DNA from: Papaver somniferum
Taxonomy: Eukaryota > Streptophyta > Magnoliopsida > Ranunculales > Papaveraceae
Reading direction: 5' to 3'
Assembly (NCBI RefSeq): GCF_003573695.1
Contig: NC_039358.1
Location: forward strand, 94,996,881 to 95,060,880
Length of the DNA stretch: 64,000 bases
Within the stretch, counting starts at the first letter, position 1. Every line of letters starts with the position of its first letter. Positions 47,098 to 58,026 of this stretch are shown in pieces. A program made the position numbers and the translations under genes. The notes beneath the pieces are model-generated. The model made no database searches, was not told where the DNA came from, and saw only the letters and a program-made list of their open reading frames with translations.

Positions 47098-47170
47098 CTG
47101 CATAAGAAATTGAGGTGATAATCAAAGGAAATTATTTCAATTTTACGAAGAATGTGCAAAAGATACATAC

Positions 47171-48818
47171 TGGTGAACATCCTAGAGATGTTTTTCGCTT
47201 ATCGCCGCCGGAGATGTGTTTCAATATGGGTCGAGAAGCAATCATATCATCGGAAGGAGGTTATTTCACCAGAGATTGGCTAACCCTTACGAAATCATGT
47301 AAGCGTTCAAATTGCTGCTTCCAGAAATCTATATAACCTGGACTTACATACGTAACTCCGTCATCACAATGGAACCAATAAGAGCTTCCTTCGACACGTG
47401 TACGGTCTAAACAAGTCTTAATCTGTTACACCGACGGTTTTCTCCTCCGAAAAGTTGGAACACACTGATCCATACCCATCTGACCGGCTGCTCTGTCAAT
47501 GTTGTATTCCTCCACCGAAAAGTCTCCATATGTTGTTGCTATTAAATAACTTGGAGTGCAGCTCAACATGAAGGTTCTTTCACCATCGCTCAAGTCAGCA
47601 CCAGATTTCAAAGCCATGCTTTCTCCAGCATTGAAAGTTGTCAATTGAGAAACATGAGGAGGAATCAGCACCCAGAGACGGAAGTTAAACTCAGACTCAT
47701 CGTCTACAACATCAGTGAAACGCGTCTTGGATTGAGGTTGTTTTGTTGACCAGCGCATAATCCTAGCGTTATCCTTCTCGGGGAAAATAGGTCGAGAATC
47801 AGCAGCATTTAACCCTTGCAAAATACTACAAGGAATAGGTGCATACTTCGCAAAGCGTTCCCACATCAAGGCCTAGATAAACATCGTATTGGTGTAGTTC
47901 AATCTTCATAAAGCCGTTCGAAATACTGGAGTCTATAACCAAGGAGTCCAGGTTAGAGTACAAAGAACCCAAGAATAAGCTACCTGTGGGAAGTTTTTCA
48001 CCTTGAGCCATCTTAATGGCAAAAGGGATTATAAACGACTTTAGCAAAGTTCTGGCGTCTTCGAACACGTCCCTGGACAGCCATAAACACAAGAAAGCAG
48101 CAATAGACAACATACCGTCAGGTTCGTCGAGAGGGACATCTCGTGGCCACCAGTGTGTTAACCAGTGAACATAACAGCCTTTTCCAGAAGTCTTGTTAAT
48201 TCTCTCCATCTCAACTGTTAAGGTTTTAGAAATTGCTTTCTCCTCCGTTGAAAGCTCTTCTGGAAAGTTACCTGTGATTGGAAGATGCAATAAAGCAACT
48301 ACATCTTCCAAGGTAATAGTAAACTCTCCCCAGCTGCAGATAAAGGTATGAGTTGGAATGCACCAGCGAGCTAGAAGGGCCACAATACCTCGTGCATCAT
48401 AAAAAATATACAAATCTTCGGATGATTGAATAGCTCTCGTAACATGTGCTCTATCCATCATAGCTCTAACACGAAGAAAACCCAGCATGTGTCTTTCCCA
48501 TCCAGAAAATTTCTCTAATGGTCGTCGAGAGAGTTTGAATTCTATAATTGAGGCAAGGAAAAGTCCTCGTTCAAGGCAAAACCGAATAGCCGCTCGAGGA
48601 GTCACCAACTTCTTTTGAATAACCGTTCTGGGATTTATCAAAAGGTGGAATGTTGGAGTTCTGAGACGTCTTTCAGTGTCTTGCTGAACCGCGAAGAATG
48701 CATCATCTATATTGGGAACATTTTTGATTCCAGGTGCTTCTTCTTCTTCATCACCAATAGTAGAAGTCTCTTCCATACACGTATCACTGGAAGTGTCATT
48801 TTCCTGAGAATCGGACAT
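47171..48818 (-). pseudogene. Antisense gene of A, PMD exon
   Basis: The ATG at 48818 (MSDSQENDTSSD) starts an acidic N-terminus, then NVPNIDDAFF, then the PMD: GWERHMLGF, CIPTHTFICSWGEF, TITLEDVVALLHLPITG, HWLTHWWPRDVPLDEPDG, AAFLCLWLSRDVF. The frame is open to 47829. A one-base shift near 47880 moves it to the frame with MWERFAKYAPIP (47869-47426). A TAA at 47423 and another stop near 47265 interrupt the C-terminal part (YWFHCDDGVTYVSPGYIDFW), which ends at donor GTATGTATCT (47170). PMD proteins of the MAIN/MAIL1 type act in the nucleus; the role of TE-borne copies is unknown. Three lesions in 1.6 kb suggest recent decay. Confidence 0.88.
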
Positions 48819-49676
48819 CCTTGCGAAGTAGCTGTAATATGCACAAAGCATTCTACTTCAGTATATCGTCATACCAGGTGCAAACTTCGACAATATGATG
48901 GGGTCATATAATCTGACAACAGGATACTTATGGAGACATCTACAAAAATGGTAATTCTTAACTCTTACCTCTTTACAATTCCACTAACAATAGTGATTGT
49001 GCCGCAAGGGTTAACACTCCAAAATTAGTTCGCTTCTTGAAACCTACAATAACGAACGAAGCTTTATTAATTTTCGAAACCGATTTTTCATAAAATCATA
49101 GACACAATTTTCATAGTATAAACATCCACAACTGAACTATGAAATTTACACCAAGAAAATATTTCATCATACATAAGTTGTCTAATTTCGAGGATTACTC
49201 AAAACCCACGTTTTGATTTACAAAACAATAATTAACGTGAATTATTCACGTAAATTTTCGAATTTTTTATCTAATGGGAACAAACTCATGTGAATAAAAT
49301 ATGTCATCATATTTTGCATAATATGTCACGGCTACATATATATAAAAAATCTATTTTCCTTCGTACGAGCGTTTTTCTTTAAAACGAAGGTTTATTTTGG
49401 TGTTGTGAAAACTCACATATGTTAAAGATAAAGTTTTGGTTTCCATGAAACCTCATAAACAAAATTTTATCACTGGACACAGGTCTATTTCCAAAGAAAA
49501 ATCTCTCTCAAAGTTAGGGATTGTGGCTAGTTTCTTAAACTAACGGTCGAATGAACATACGTTCCTAAAACAAGGGTTTTTCATAAAACTCACATCCAAA
49601 GTATGTATATGAACATATTATTTTATGATGAACAACTCATGAACAAACATCAAGCTTTTGAAAAAAAAAATCGTAC
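48819..49676 (-). other. Leader intron of the antisense gene in A
   Basis: AT-rich (about 70% A/T by eye), non-coding, between the donor at 49676 and an acceptor near the ATG (TTTGTAG near 48938 or ATATTACAG near 48834). It is homologous to 8730-9500 in element I. Confidence 0.55.
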
Positions 49677-49843
49677 CTGACGTGCCAGCCGGAAGTTGGC
49701 CGGACGGTGATCGGACGGCCGGCGACGGCGACTTCCGGTGAATTTTCTCCTCTCCCTACTGATGACGTGAAGATGTGAAGGGGATGAAGCTGGTGGACGT
49801 GTGGGAAGAAGTAAAAAAAAAAAAGGAATTAATCCCTTTTATA
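49677..49843 (-). promoter_or_regulatory. TATA box, leader exon and donor of the antisense gene in A
   Basis: TATAAAAGGG at 49843-49834 (minus), then a leader of about 130 bases that is G/C-rich near its end, then CGTCAG|GTACGA (exon end 49677). Element J has the same TATA box and a donor in the same place. This promoter is outside the LTRs and directs transcription opposite to the element's RNA. Confidence 0.6.
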
Positions 49844-50133
49844 CCAAATTTTATTTCCAAAACCTAATTCCATAAGGATTTCCTTATCGGGCCCGTCCCG
49901 TGAATCCTAAACCGACCAAAGACCCGTCATCAAATCAGCGGTTCTATACAAATTTGTGCTCACCGGATGATGCTCTATTATTCCACTGGGGTTTTTGCTC
50001 AAACCATGGTGTGCTCATTCGGTCGAAATCCGGTAACATCTTATCTTATGACTAAATTCAATTACTTATTTTTGTCTGTACCTGGAAAATCACCATTTAA
50101 TGCTGACCAAGGACCATGACTATTCCTCACTAA
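49844..50133. other. Upstream of the antisense promoter in A
   Basis: Non-coding. It contains CGGGCCCGTCCCGTGAATCC, shared with element I near 9540, and runs into the purine tract. Confidence 0.4.
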
Positions 50134-50146
50134 GCAGGGGACTTAA
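50134..50146 (+). other. Polypurine tract of element A
   Basis: The sequence gcaggggacttaa sits immediately before the 3' LTR and is identical to the tracts of I and J. Confidence 0.85.
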
Positions 50147-53100
50147 TGTAGATGGTGGATTTTCGACAAGGGAAATATCATAAAACCATGATTATGCATA
50201 CTCCAGATCCGGCAATCAGATGAGTATTGAGACTCATGTCTCTCAACAAAGCGTGAAAGCTCATGCCATAAAATCTCTGACTGAGAAGGCTGTCCCTCAG
50301 AGTATCTGTAGATGTGTAGTCTCCCATCTGAGGACACGGCACATCTCATGAATACTGAGCAATTTCAGTAATTATTTCTATATAGAATCGAAAGATTGGA
50401 CGGCTCCTAGACAGCATGCCTGCTAGTATAGAGCGACAACGTCTTCAGGATGCAACCAGGTTTTCCCTGACTATATAGGAGAAATATGATACTCCAGCAA
50501 GTTCATATTGCTCAACTCTCTGATAATTAATGCTCCTAGATAGGAAGCCCTGCTAGCATAGAGCAATAAGTTAATTGTCTCTAATCGCCTGAATATCCAA
50601 CAATATTCTACGATTCTTCGTTATATTTCGTCATTTCAATTCGTGGTTCTTCCAAGCAGGATTCCACGGGTTAGTCATATATATTCAACGAAACAGGCAT
50701 CTGAGCATCGAATAAGCCCTGACTAAAATGGTGCAAGTGTACTTAGCAATAATTCACAGACCAACATTTGAATACGCAAACGAGCATTTCAAAAATACGA
50801 ATGAACAATGAACCTATGCAAAATAGGAAGGAAAAATAATAATAATAAAATATTACCAAAGGCGTCAGGGACTGGGCTCACCAGCCGGCCGGTCATGCCG
50901 TGACCAGTCCCACGCCCAATTTTGTATTTTATCATATTTTATTATTTTTCCCTGATCTCATGAAAATTTTCTCGTTCGAGCAAATCTTCTTCGATTCAAG
51001 GAAGTTCTTTAATTTCATGATATTTCTTTATGTCAAAAAAATAATAAAATTAGGGAAAGGTGTCATGGAACCGAGCACCAGCTGGCCGGCCATTCCCTAG
51101 CCGTGGCCGGTCCCACACCTCACGTCCCCATTATTTTATTATTTCTCTAAATCCATGAAAATTCTCTGATTTCATGAATTTTCCCTAAAACCATGAAAAT
51201 TCCCTGATTTCATGAATTTTTCCTAAACTCATGAAAAATATTATAAAATTAAGAAAACTTGTGGGACCGGCCCTAGCCGGCAGGTGATGCCCTAGCCGGT
51301 CCCACACGCCTCTTATTTTATTATTGTTATTTGTTTTGTTTTCCTCATTCCATGAAAACTCCCTGATTTCAACAAAATACCTTGGTTTCAACAAATCTCT
51401 CTGATTTTATGAAAATTCTCTAAAATCATGAAAATTACATAAAATTGGGAAGAGTGCCCTGGGACCGTGCCTGTTGGCCGGCCGGCCATGCCTTGGCCAT
51501 TGCCGGTCCCACACTCCATCATTCCCTATTTTATTATTATTTTATTTCTCTCATCTCATGGAAGTTCCCTAATTTCATAAAACTCTCCGGTTTCATGGGA
51601 TTTCCCTCAATTCGGAGAAAATACGCAAAATTACATAAAACTGGGAAAGTGTGGGACCGAGCTTGTCAGCTGGCCGGCCATGCCCTAGCCATGGCCGGTC
51701 CCGCACCTTGCAATTACCTGTTTTATTTATTATTTTTCATCATCTTATGTATTTTTCCTAGTTTCAGCAAAACCCTGGATTCTGCATATTTTCTCAAAAT
51801 GTTGCTCAAACGGGAAAATATTGAAACTCTTAGGACTAAGACATGAACACTATGGTGACACGGGCACATCCCCTTGACCGACCAAGGGTGACCCTAAGGC
51901 TTGCAAATAGCCGGTCCCACACGTTTTAATGATTTTAACCTAATTTGCTCAATTGCTCATATTAGGTTCAAACTCTTTCCAAACAATTGGGGGTTTGCTC
52001 AAACGACCATCAACTGGTCCCACGGCCACCAAGAGCCGGTCCCATGACCTCTTGGTCGGTCCCTCATCTTTTCATGGCTAGGTTTTATTATCTGTCGCTC
52101 ACACGAGCATTATTTTAATAAATGATTAAACCAGCATTTAATCATTCATTCACCAACTGGTCCTCAAGAGACTTTGGTATTTTGCACATTCGAGCATCTG
52201 GGAATTACATGGAGGAGTCATCATCCAATGTAGCCGGTCCCTGCTTCACTTGGCGGTTGATTATGAATAAATCATCATTTCATTAAAATTAGGGTTTTTA
52301 AATCCAAGGCTCTGCAAAAACATGATTCTGAGCAGATTAAAAAACTGATAATTTTATGCTGATTCCATGATCAACATTTTTATTTATTATACTCGACCCA
52401 GCAGTCAGTATCTTAAATTAATAATTTATTTGGTCTTGCTACCAACAATTCATCAAATGAGCAATATTCGCTCAAACCGGCAATATTTGCTCGAACCAGC
52501 AATATTTGCTCCGATTCAAGAATATTGGTTCAACTATCAATATTCAACAATTCAGCAACACAGTTTTCTCGTCTTAGGTAATCAACATAATAATACCTCG
52601 TATCAGCATACATATTTAATTCATGAGTTTCAGAACATTAGCAAATCATGTTCAACTCAGCAATACATGGACTCATCATCCCATAAAGTCAGCAACTGAT
52701 TCCACAATCACGATATATCAATCGTGTCACATGGGGGGATATTAACTAGGGTTTTGGTCTGGCGGTCTACACCACGTGTGTTCACCCACGACGAGAATGT
52801 GAGCAATTCGTGCAATCAGTTGGAAGAGTCAGCAAAGTAGTGGGTGGAAAATTAACCAAGTCTCCGCGCGATGATCAACTGGTTTTAACACGATTTCCCA
52901 CTTCCCCACTCTCTGATTCCAGCAACTGTCACACTTCATGGGATCATGGTGTTTTTAATTTAGTAATATAAAAAGACCTCTGAATCATGATTGAATGGAC
53001 AAGATTCGAATACTCTAACATTCGTCTAAATAAGGAATTTCTCGGCAAGTTCATACAGACAATCTTTCGTCTACACGAACTCATCGTCTGAGCAATCACT

Positions 53101-53425
53101 CTCAATTGAGTAAAATTCAATCATTCAGAGCGCTCTCACGCTGAATTCACAACACACCTACAATCTCAGATCAGCATTGATCCCACACATTTCTCAGCTT
53201 CCCTCCTACAGATCAACCCATCCTCTCTTGTGACCGAATTGACTCTGGAACGACCATTGTTCTTGGTTTAAGCCGGAGTCCTACAGATTGATCTCTAGAA
53301 CTTAAATCACTCCCTTCTTGCAGTGCATCCGTGTGAGGTTCAACATTTCGATCGGTTCAAGGAGTCTCCACACGGACGTCTCCTCAATTCCGTAAAAACC
53401 AGCAAATCGTTTTTCCCCATCTACA
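50147..53425 (+). repeat. 3' LTR of element A
   Basis: 3279 bp, pair of 39816-43078. TATA box TATAAAAA at 52967-52974. It has the same GGCCGGCC module array (50880-51710). The end CCATCTACA is followed by ggcta, the mutated TSD. Confidence 0.92.
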
Positions 53426-53430
53426 GGCTA

Positions 53431-53872
53431 GTCCAGATTTTCCTTAAGGAAATTAAATACGTTCGATCGAGCTGAGAGTGCATCGATTCAAAATTCTCTT
53501 TTTTCAAAGAGTGATGTAGCTTGTACGGGTATTTCGTACATGTCTTAAAATTGGCACTTGGAGATTCATGTTACTCTGCTGAAAGTGAACACTCAGTCAT
53601 CATGTCATGCTAACAATGAGAGTTCGGCTAGGAATAACACAGGAAATACTATGCAAATCATGCATTAATTAATAATGCTAAAATTCACAGATATTTGGGA
53701 TTGTTGTTGCATGCACCATTCTGGGTGAATTCCGTGTATTTATTGAATTGTTTCTAATAAATAAAGTGAGGAGGTACTCATCACTTATCAAACGGCTTTA
53801 CCCTTTGCAGGACGTCAGCGCATTAAATTTGGTTTTACAATTTTATCCCTGAACTAAAATCCACCATCAACA
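53431..53872 (-). repeat. 3' LTR of element B, proximal part
   Basis: It starts TGTTGATGGTGG at 53872 (minus). Together with 37720-39815 it gives about 2.54 kb, against 2.56 kb for the other LTR. The purine tract of B (ggcaggggacataa on the minus strand) adjoins at 53886-53873. Confidence 0.9.
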
Positions 53873-54249
53873 TTATGTCCCCTGCCTAGCACGTAATAGT
53901 TGCACTATTGCGGGGTAGGCATTAGATGGTGACAGTTCGAATATTAGAACGATTAAGCTAAAGTGAGTAAATAAATATTTACTGCAGAGATGAATATCAC
54001 CCTATGCCTTAAACGTCCCGGAGCTGGTCAAATCATTCTCTTTTAGATACCCAGCAACATTTCCAACTTTGATTAGGGTTTGGAAGAAAGCACGACTTGG
54101 TCGGTTGAATCCTTATTCATCGGATAACCCTCGCTGCAGCCGATTCAGTCTTCCTTTAGGGTTTCCTCCATATATATGTGCACACATGGATTTAGAACCA
54201 CCCTTTATCTTTTCGTGATAAGGTTTTGTAGGAACTCCATTTTTTCATC

Positions 54250-55096
54250 ATGTCGAACAACAATGGATCGTCCTCTTCATACCATCCAGGCTCTGCTAAA
54301 CGTTTACGACTTGCACCCGAGGTATGATTCCGAGCCATTTCTTGATTTCAACGATGCTACTTTTTTCTTTATTTTACTTTTCTGAACAATTGTTTGTTCT
54401 TCATGATCAGGTGAATAAACCTCCCCTTTTACAGGGATATCAACTGGAACATGTGTGTCAATGATCGATGATGACGACTTAAACAGTCCCCTGCCTTCAA
54501 ACTCAAACACGCCTACCCCCGCGGATCTTGAAGATGCTGATATGGGTATCTCATCTCATGAATATCCCAACGCAGGCCTTTCATTCTATATCCACATGAG
54601 ATGCCTATCTTCCAGTTACCGAATTGTCGGTGAATTCTTAGTGCGGAAGGAGTTTGTGCCTTTATACACAAAAGTATGGAAAAAGTGTGGCCATATTGCA
54701 ACCAGGAATGTAGTTCGAAACTATTCATCTGCTTTGGTTACCACGGTAAACTGCCTTCTTTCCATGATTGCTGAGATGGAGAATATCTCTATCCGCAACG
54801 TTACTGAATCAAACATCGAAAAGTGGGAGAACATGGTGTCTACCTGCGAATATATGGAGTTCAACGTGGGTTGGTTTCGGCAGCGTCTTGACATTATCAA
54901 GGTTGATCGAGCTGGTATCCTCGTGAATGTAGTTCCTGCTGCGAAAGCTATCTTGGAGGAAGAGAAGGCTCTGGCTGCGGAATCAGAGAAGGTGGAGCAG
55001 GAAATCCAAAACTTGAAGAATAGAACAGAGAGATACCAAACTAGGTTGAAGATGATGCTCTCAAGGAACTATAATCTGCGGGATGACCTCTTCTAG
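54250..55096 (+). pseudogene. Antisense gene of element B: short first exon and conserved C-terminal domain
   Basis: Antisense to B. An ATG at 54250 opens MSNNNGSSSSYHPGSAKRLR and ends at a donor, CGAG|GTATGA (54321). A strong acceptor, CCTCCCCTTTTACAG, ends at 54433. Then 54455-55096 encodes 213 codons with SSHEYPNAGLSF, VWKKCGHIA and EFNVGWFRQRLDIIK, and a C-terminal coiled coil (EEEKALAAESEKVEQEIQNL) ending in a TAG. The domain matches the last exon of the antisense gene in A. The PMD exon is absent. The two exons do not join in phase with these splice sites, so one is damaged or another exon is used. Confidence 0.65.
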
Positions 55097-55304
55097 GCTG
55101 CATTCTCTTATTGTCAATGGCGCTCACGTCACCTCTTTCTTTTTTTTGAACACTTTTGAGAAATGAATTGCATTGATTTTTATTTTTTTTGGTAGGTGAA
55201 AGGAGTTTTTCATTAATGTATTTTTGAATAAATTGATAATTCAGATGTGTAATGAAAAAAGAATGCCTGTATTTCCATATCATGAGACAATGATAGGATG
55301 ATGA

Positions 55305-55511
55305 TCAAGCATGATATGCCTTAAGCCATTTTCCATTGATAACTGCTTCTAACTTGCCTCCATCCACCTTAACGATCTTGTAGTATCCGGTACTGTAATC
55401 CTTGGTAACCACATAAGGACCTTCCAATTTTGGAGAGAACTTTGGTGCAGACATGTCTTGCTGAATGTGCTTGGCCGTCTTTAAGACCAAATCTCCTTCT
55501 TTAAAAAACAC
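55305..55511 (-). pseudogene. Integrase C-terminal part of element B
   Basis: FFKEGDLVLKTAKHIQQD and KLEGPYVVTKDYSTGYYKI match the small C-terminal barrel of gypsy integrases, ending NGKWLKAYHA and a TGA. There is no chromodomain, consistent with a Tat-lineage element. It directly follows the catalytic core with a frame break at about 55505. Confidence 0.85.
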
Positions 55512-56361
55512 GCGGCTTTACAGTCTTGTCATATGCCCTGGAGATCCTATTTTTGTACACCTGAGCATGTTCCTCCGTTTTACCTCTTCTGGAGTCTAGA
55601 GTGTCTAACTCGGCGATCCTGGAGCTCAACGCTTCAACTTCATTCCAGTGGACCCCACTTGCTGCTGCAATCCTGGCTGACGGGATCTTGATTTCTGTTG
55701 GGAGGATCGCGTCTGCGCCGTAAACAAGCGAATATGGAGAAACTCCAATATAATTTCTAGGTGTTGTTCGATACGCCCATAGCGCCATCGGTAGCTGTTC
55801 GTGCCATTCTCTGGGATTGTCATGCACTGTTCGACTGAGAATCTGAATTAGTGTTTTGTTGGTGCTCTCAGCTTGTCTGTTTCCCTGGGGGTAATAAATG
55901 ATGGAGAAGACTTGTTTAATTCTGTATCCCTCAAGCAACTCTCGTACTTATTTGTTGGCGAAGGGAGTGCCGTTATTAGTGATGATATGTTTAGGCACGC
56001 CAAACCGACAAATGATGTACTCTTTAATGAAAGACGCAATCGTTGCTCCTGTAGTCCCTCATAGAGGAATGGCTTCAACCCATTTGGTAACATATTCTGT
56101 CGCAGTTATGATGTACTCGTGCTGCTTTGATGACGGCGGATTGATATTTCCAATAATGTCAAGTCCCCAGCTATAAAATGGCCATGGACTGATTATCGAG
56201 TATAAAGGGGCGGAAGGTGCGTGAACAAGGTTCCCATGAATTTGACATTTGTGGAAGCTTTGAACAAATGCAGCTGCATCGTCCACCATGGTCGGCCAAT
56301 AGTATTTCTCGTGTATCTGGAGAAACAGTTTCCTCTTCCCTTGATGTTCCCCTTCATGCAT
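55501..56361 (-). pseudogene. Integrase catalytic core of element B
   Basis: On the minus strand: a second zinc-binding module (HEGEHQGKRKLF, YYWPTM, HKCQIHGN), then WGLDIIGNINPP with the first catalytic Asp, then GVPKHIITNNGTPFAN. Here the second catalytic Asp is Asn (codon 55977-55975, AAT). The catalytic Glu is kept in GNRQAESTNKTL. The first Cys of the zinc CX2C pair appears lost (SFHKCQ). Stops near 56055 and 55939 break the frame. Integrase joins the element's cDNA to host DNA; the Asp-to-Asn change alone would abolish this. Confidence 0.88.
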
Positions 56362-57618
56362 TTATTTCAACATAATTGGGATCTCTAACTCGGCTAGGCA
56401 CCGTAACAGATTGCCTCCAAAACTTTTGTGATACAGGATCCCTTCATAAAATATGAATCGCTTCGACTTTTGCTTCATCTTGATGGTATCCTTTTGATTA
56501 GAAAGACTTAATCCATCGCAAAGATAGCTAATGTACGGCTCTCTCCAGTCCCCAACATGACTCATGCTGAAAACCTCCAATTGATGCGGCGGCATTTGAA
56601 AATTAAAGCAAGACTCTTAAAGTAAACGAGATTGAGTTTCCATTTCTGGCCAGTAATAGCCTAGGTGTTAAAGACGACGATAGAGCGTTACCACCAACGT
56701 TTGTCCGCAAATTTCATCGTGAATGCGATTAAGCTGCAGCTGAGCTTCTTCATCTCCAAGACATCTTGATAAGGAACCATCCGGGTTTCGATGATATAGC
56801 ATACCATGAAGCATGAAGAAGTTCTGCAAGGTTTTGAGACTGACCTTTCCTTGAGAAAGTGAGCTGCTGAGCTCCTGAATGATCGGAGTTCGCCAATTGT
56901 AGGTTCCAGTATCTTTGCATTGTGAAATCCACGTTAATTCTACCGTTCTCCTCTTCACCGTCAAGGTTTCTTCTAAACCTTCGAACTGCAATTTGGATGC
57001 CAGCATGGCTAAACAATCGGCATGTCTGTTGTTGTTGCGACCAACATGGGTTATGGTTGCGTCAGCAAAGTAGTTTAGTAACCTTTGCGCCTCCGATCGG
57101 TACGGAGCCAGTGTCAACTCCTTCAACGCATATACTCCATTCATTTTATTAATTAGTAACTTAGAGTCACCACTTATTTCCAGACGTGTGGCCCCTGCTT
57201 GCTTGGCTAATGACAACCCTATGAGGAAAGCTTCATACTCTGCTGAATTGTTAGTGCATTGAAAGTCCAGCTTGAAGGAGTGCGAAGAGACTTCACCGAT
57301 TGGAAACACTAGGACTACGCCAGCCCCTACAGTGTTATTGCTAGAGGTGGAAGATCCATCAAAATATAATAGCCACGTTTCTTCTTCGACAACGGAAATG
57401 TCTGGAAATTCTCCAGGAAGGTCCTCGTGTAGTGCAGTAGTGCCTTCTCCAGGGAATGTTGCTAGTAAGTCTGCAACTGCTTGTCCTTTGATAGCTCTAA
57501 GTGATGCACACGTTATGTCTAACTCTGACATTTGGAGAAGCCACTTGGCCGACCTTCCCATCAGGACCGGTTTTGAAAGTAGAAACTTCGCAGGATCAGA
57601 TTTAGATATAAGCACCAC
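56362..57618 (-). pseudogene. Element B: second (archaeal-type) RNase H and a duplicated integrase zinc-binding module
   Basis: 57618-56668 is open. After the tail of the first RNase H (LLSKPVLMGRSAKWLLQ) comes a second RNase H: LLYFDGSSTSSNN (Asp), NNSAEYEAFLIGL (Glu), LEISGDSKLLINKMNG (Asp) and NNNRHADCLAMLAS (Asp). This extra domain is the Tat-lineage hallmark. Then follow WRTPIIQEL, HGMLYHRNPDGSLSRCL and RIHDEICGQ, a first integrase zinc-binding module ending GYYWPEME. After frame breaks the same series recurs (WREPYISYL, EGILYHKSFGGNLLRCL, HEGEHQG, YYWPTM) up to 56300. A module normally seen once is thus present twice. Confidence 0.85.
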
Positions 57619-57672
57619 CTTACTGGATAGCAGGTAATGTCTGAACTTCTGAATGGAATGAATTAGGGCTAA

Positions 57673-58026
57673 TCATGCTTTTTCCTCCTTGGGATATCTG
57701 AGTTTAGCGTCTCTCAATATTCGACTGAAATAGTATATAGGATGTTTGATTCCCTCGTCATTCTCTTGAGAGAGCAAAGCCCCGACGGCGGTATCACTGA
57801 AAGCAGTATAGAGACATAGAGGTCTTCCTTGGATGGGAGACTTCATGATGGACGTAGATGACAATATTCGTTGAATCTTCCGAAATGTTTCCTGTTGTAC
57901 TGCAGTCCAAACGAAACTTGCTCCTTTCTTCAGTAAGGGGGTGAATGAAGCAACGAGCTGGGACAAACCAGGTATAAAACGTTGAATGTAGTTCACCTTG
58001 CCCATGAAGCTTTGGAGCTCCTTCAC
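57673..58026 (-). pseudogene. RT connection and first RNase H of element B
   Basis: MKELQSFMGKVNYIQRFIPG is the RT thumb/connection motif, KGASFVWT and LCLYTAFSDTAVGALLSQ begin the gypsy RNase H, and IYYFSRILRDAKLRYP continues it. A TGA at about 57672 separates it from the rest. It degrades the RNA strand during reverse transcription. Confidence 0.88.

Larger units (their letters stand above)
39816..53425 (+). mobile_element. Non-autonomous Tat-like gypsy element A
   Basis: A plus-strand element of 13.6 kb. The LTRs are 39816-43078 and 50147-53425, with termini TGTAGATGG and CCATCTACA. The primer-binding region TTGGCGACCACAG starts at 43081. The TSD is ggaca (39811-39815) against ggcta (53426-53430), two mismatches, but the homologous LTR of B shows an uninterrupted ggaca at 62413-62417 as an empty site. 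The interior keeps a gag N-terminus, the gag-protease region, the integrase C-terminus, and a multi-exon gene in antisense. The gag core, RT, RNase H and integrase core are gone. The LTRs agree at about 93-95% in sampled stretches. Confidence 0.93.

Noticed and set aside
48615..48911. Plus-strand frame across the PMD start
   Set aside because: It is a shadow of the PMD exon.
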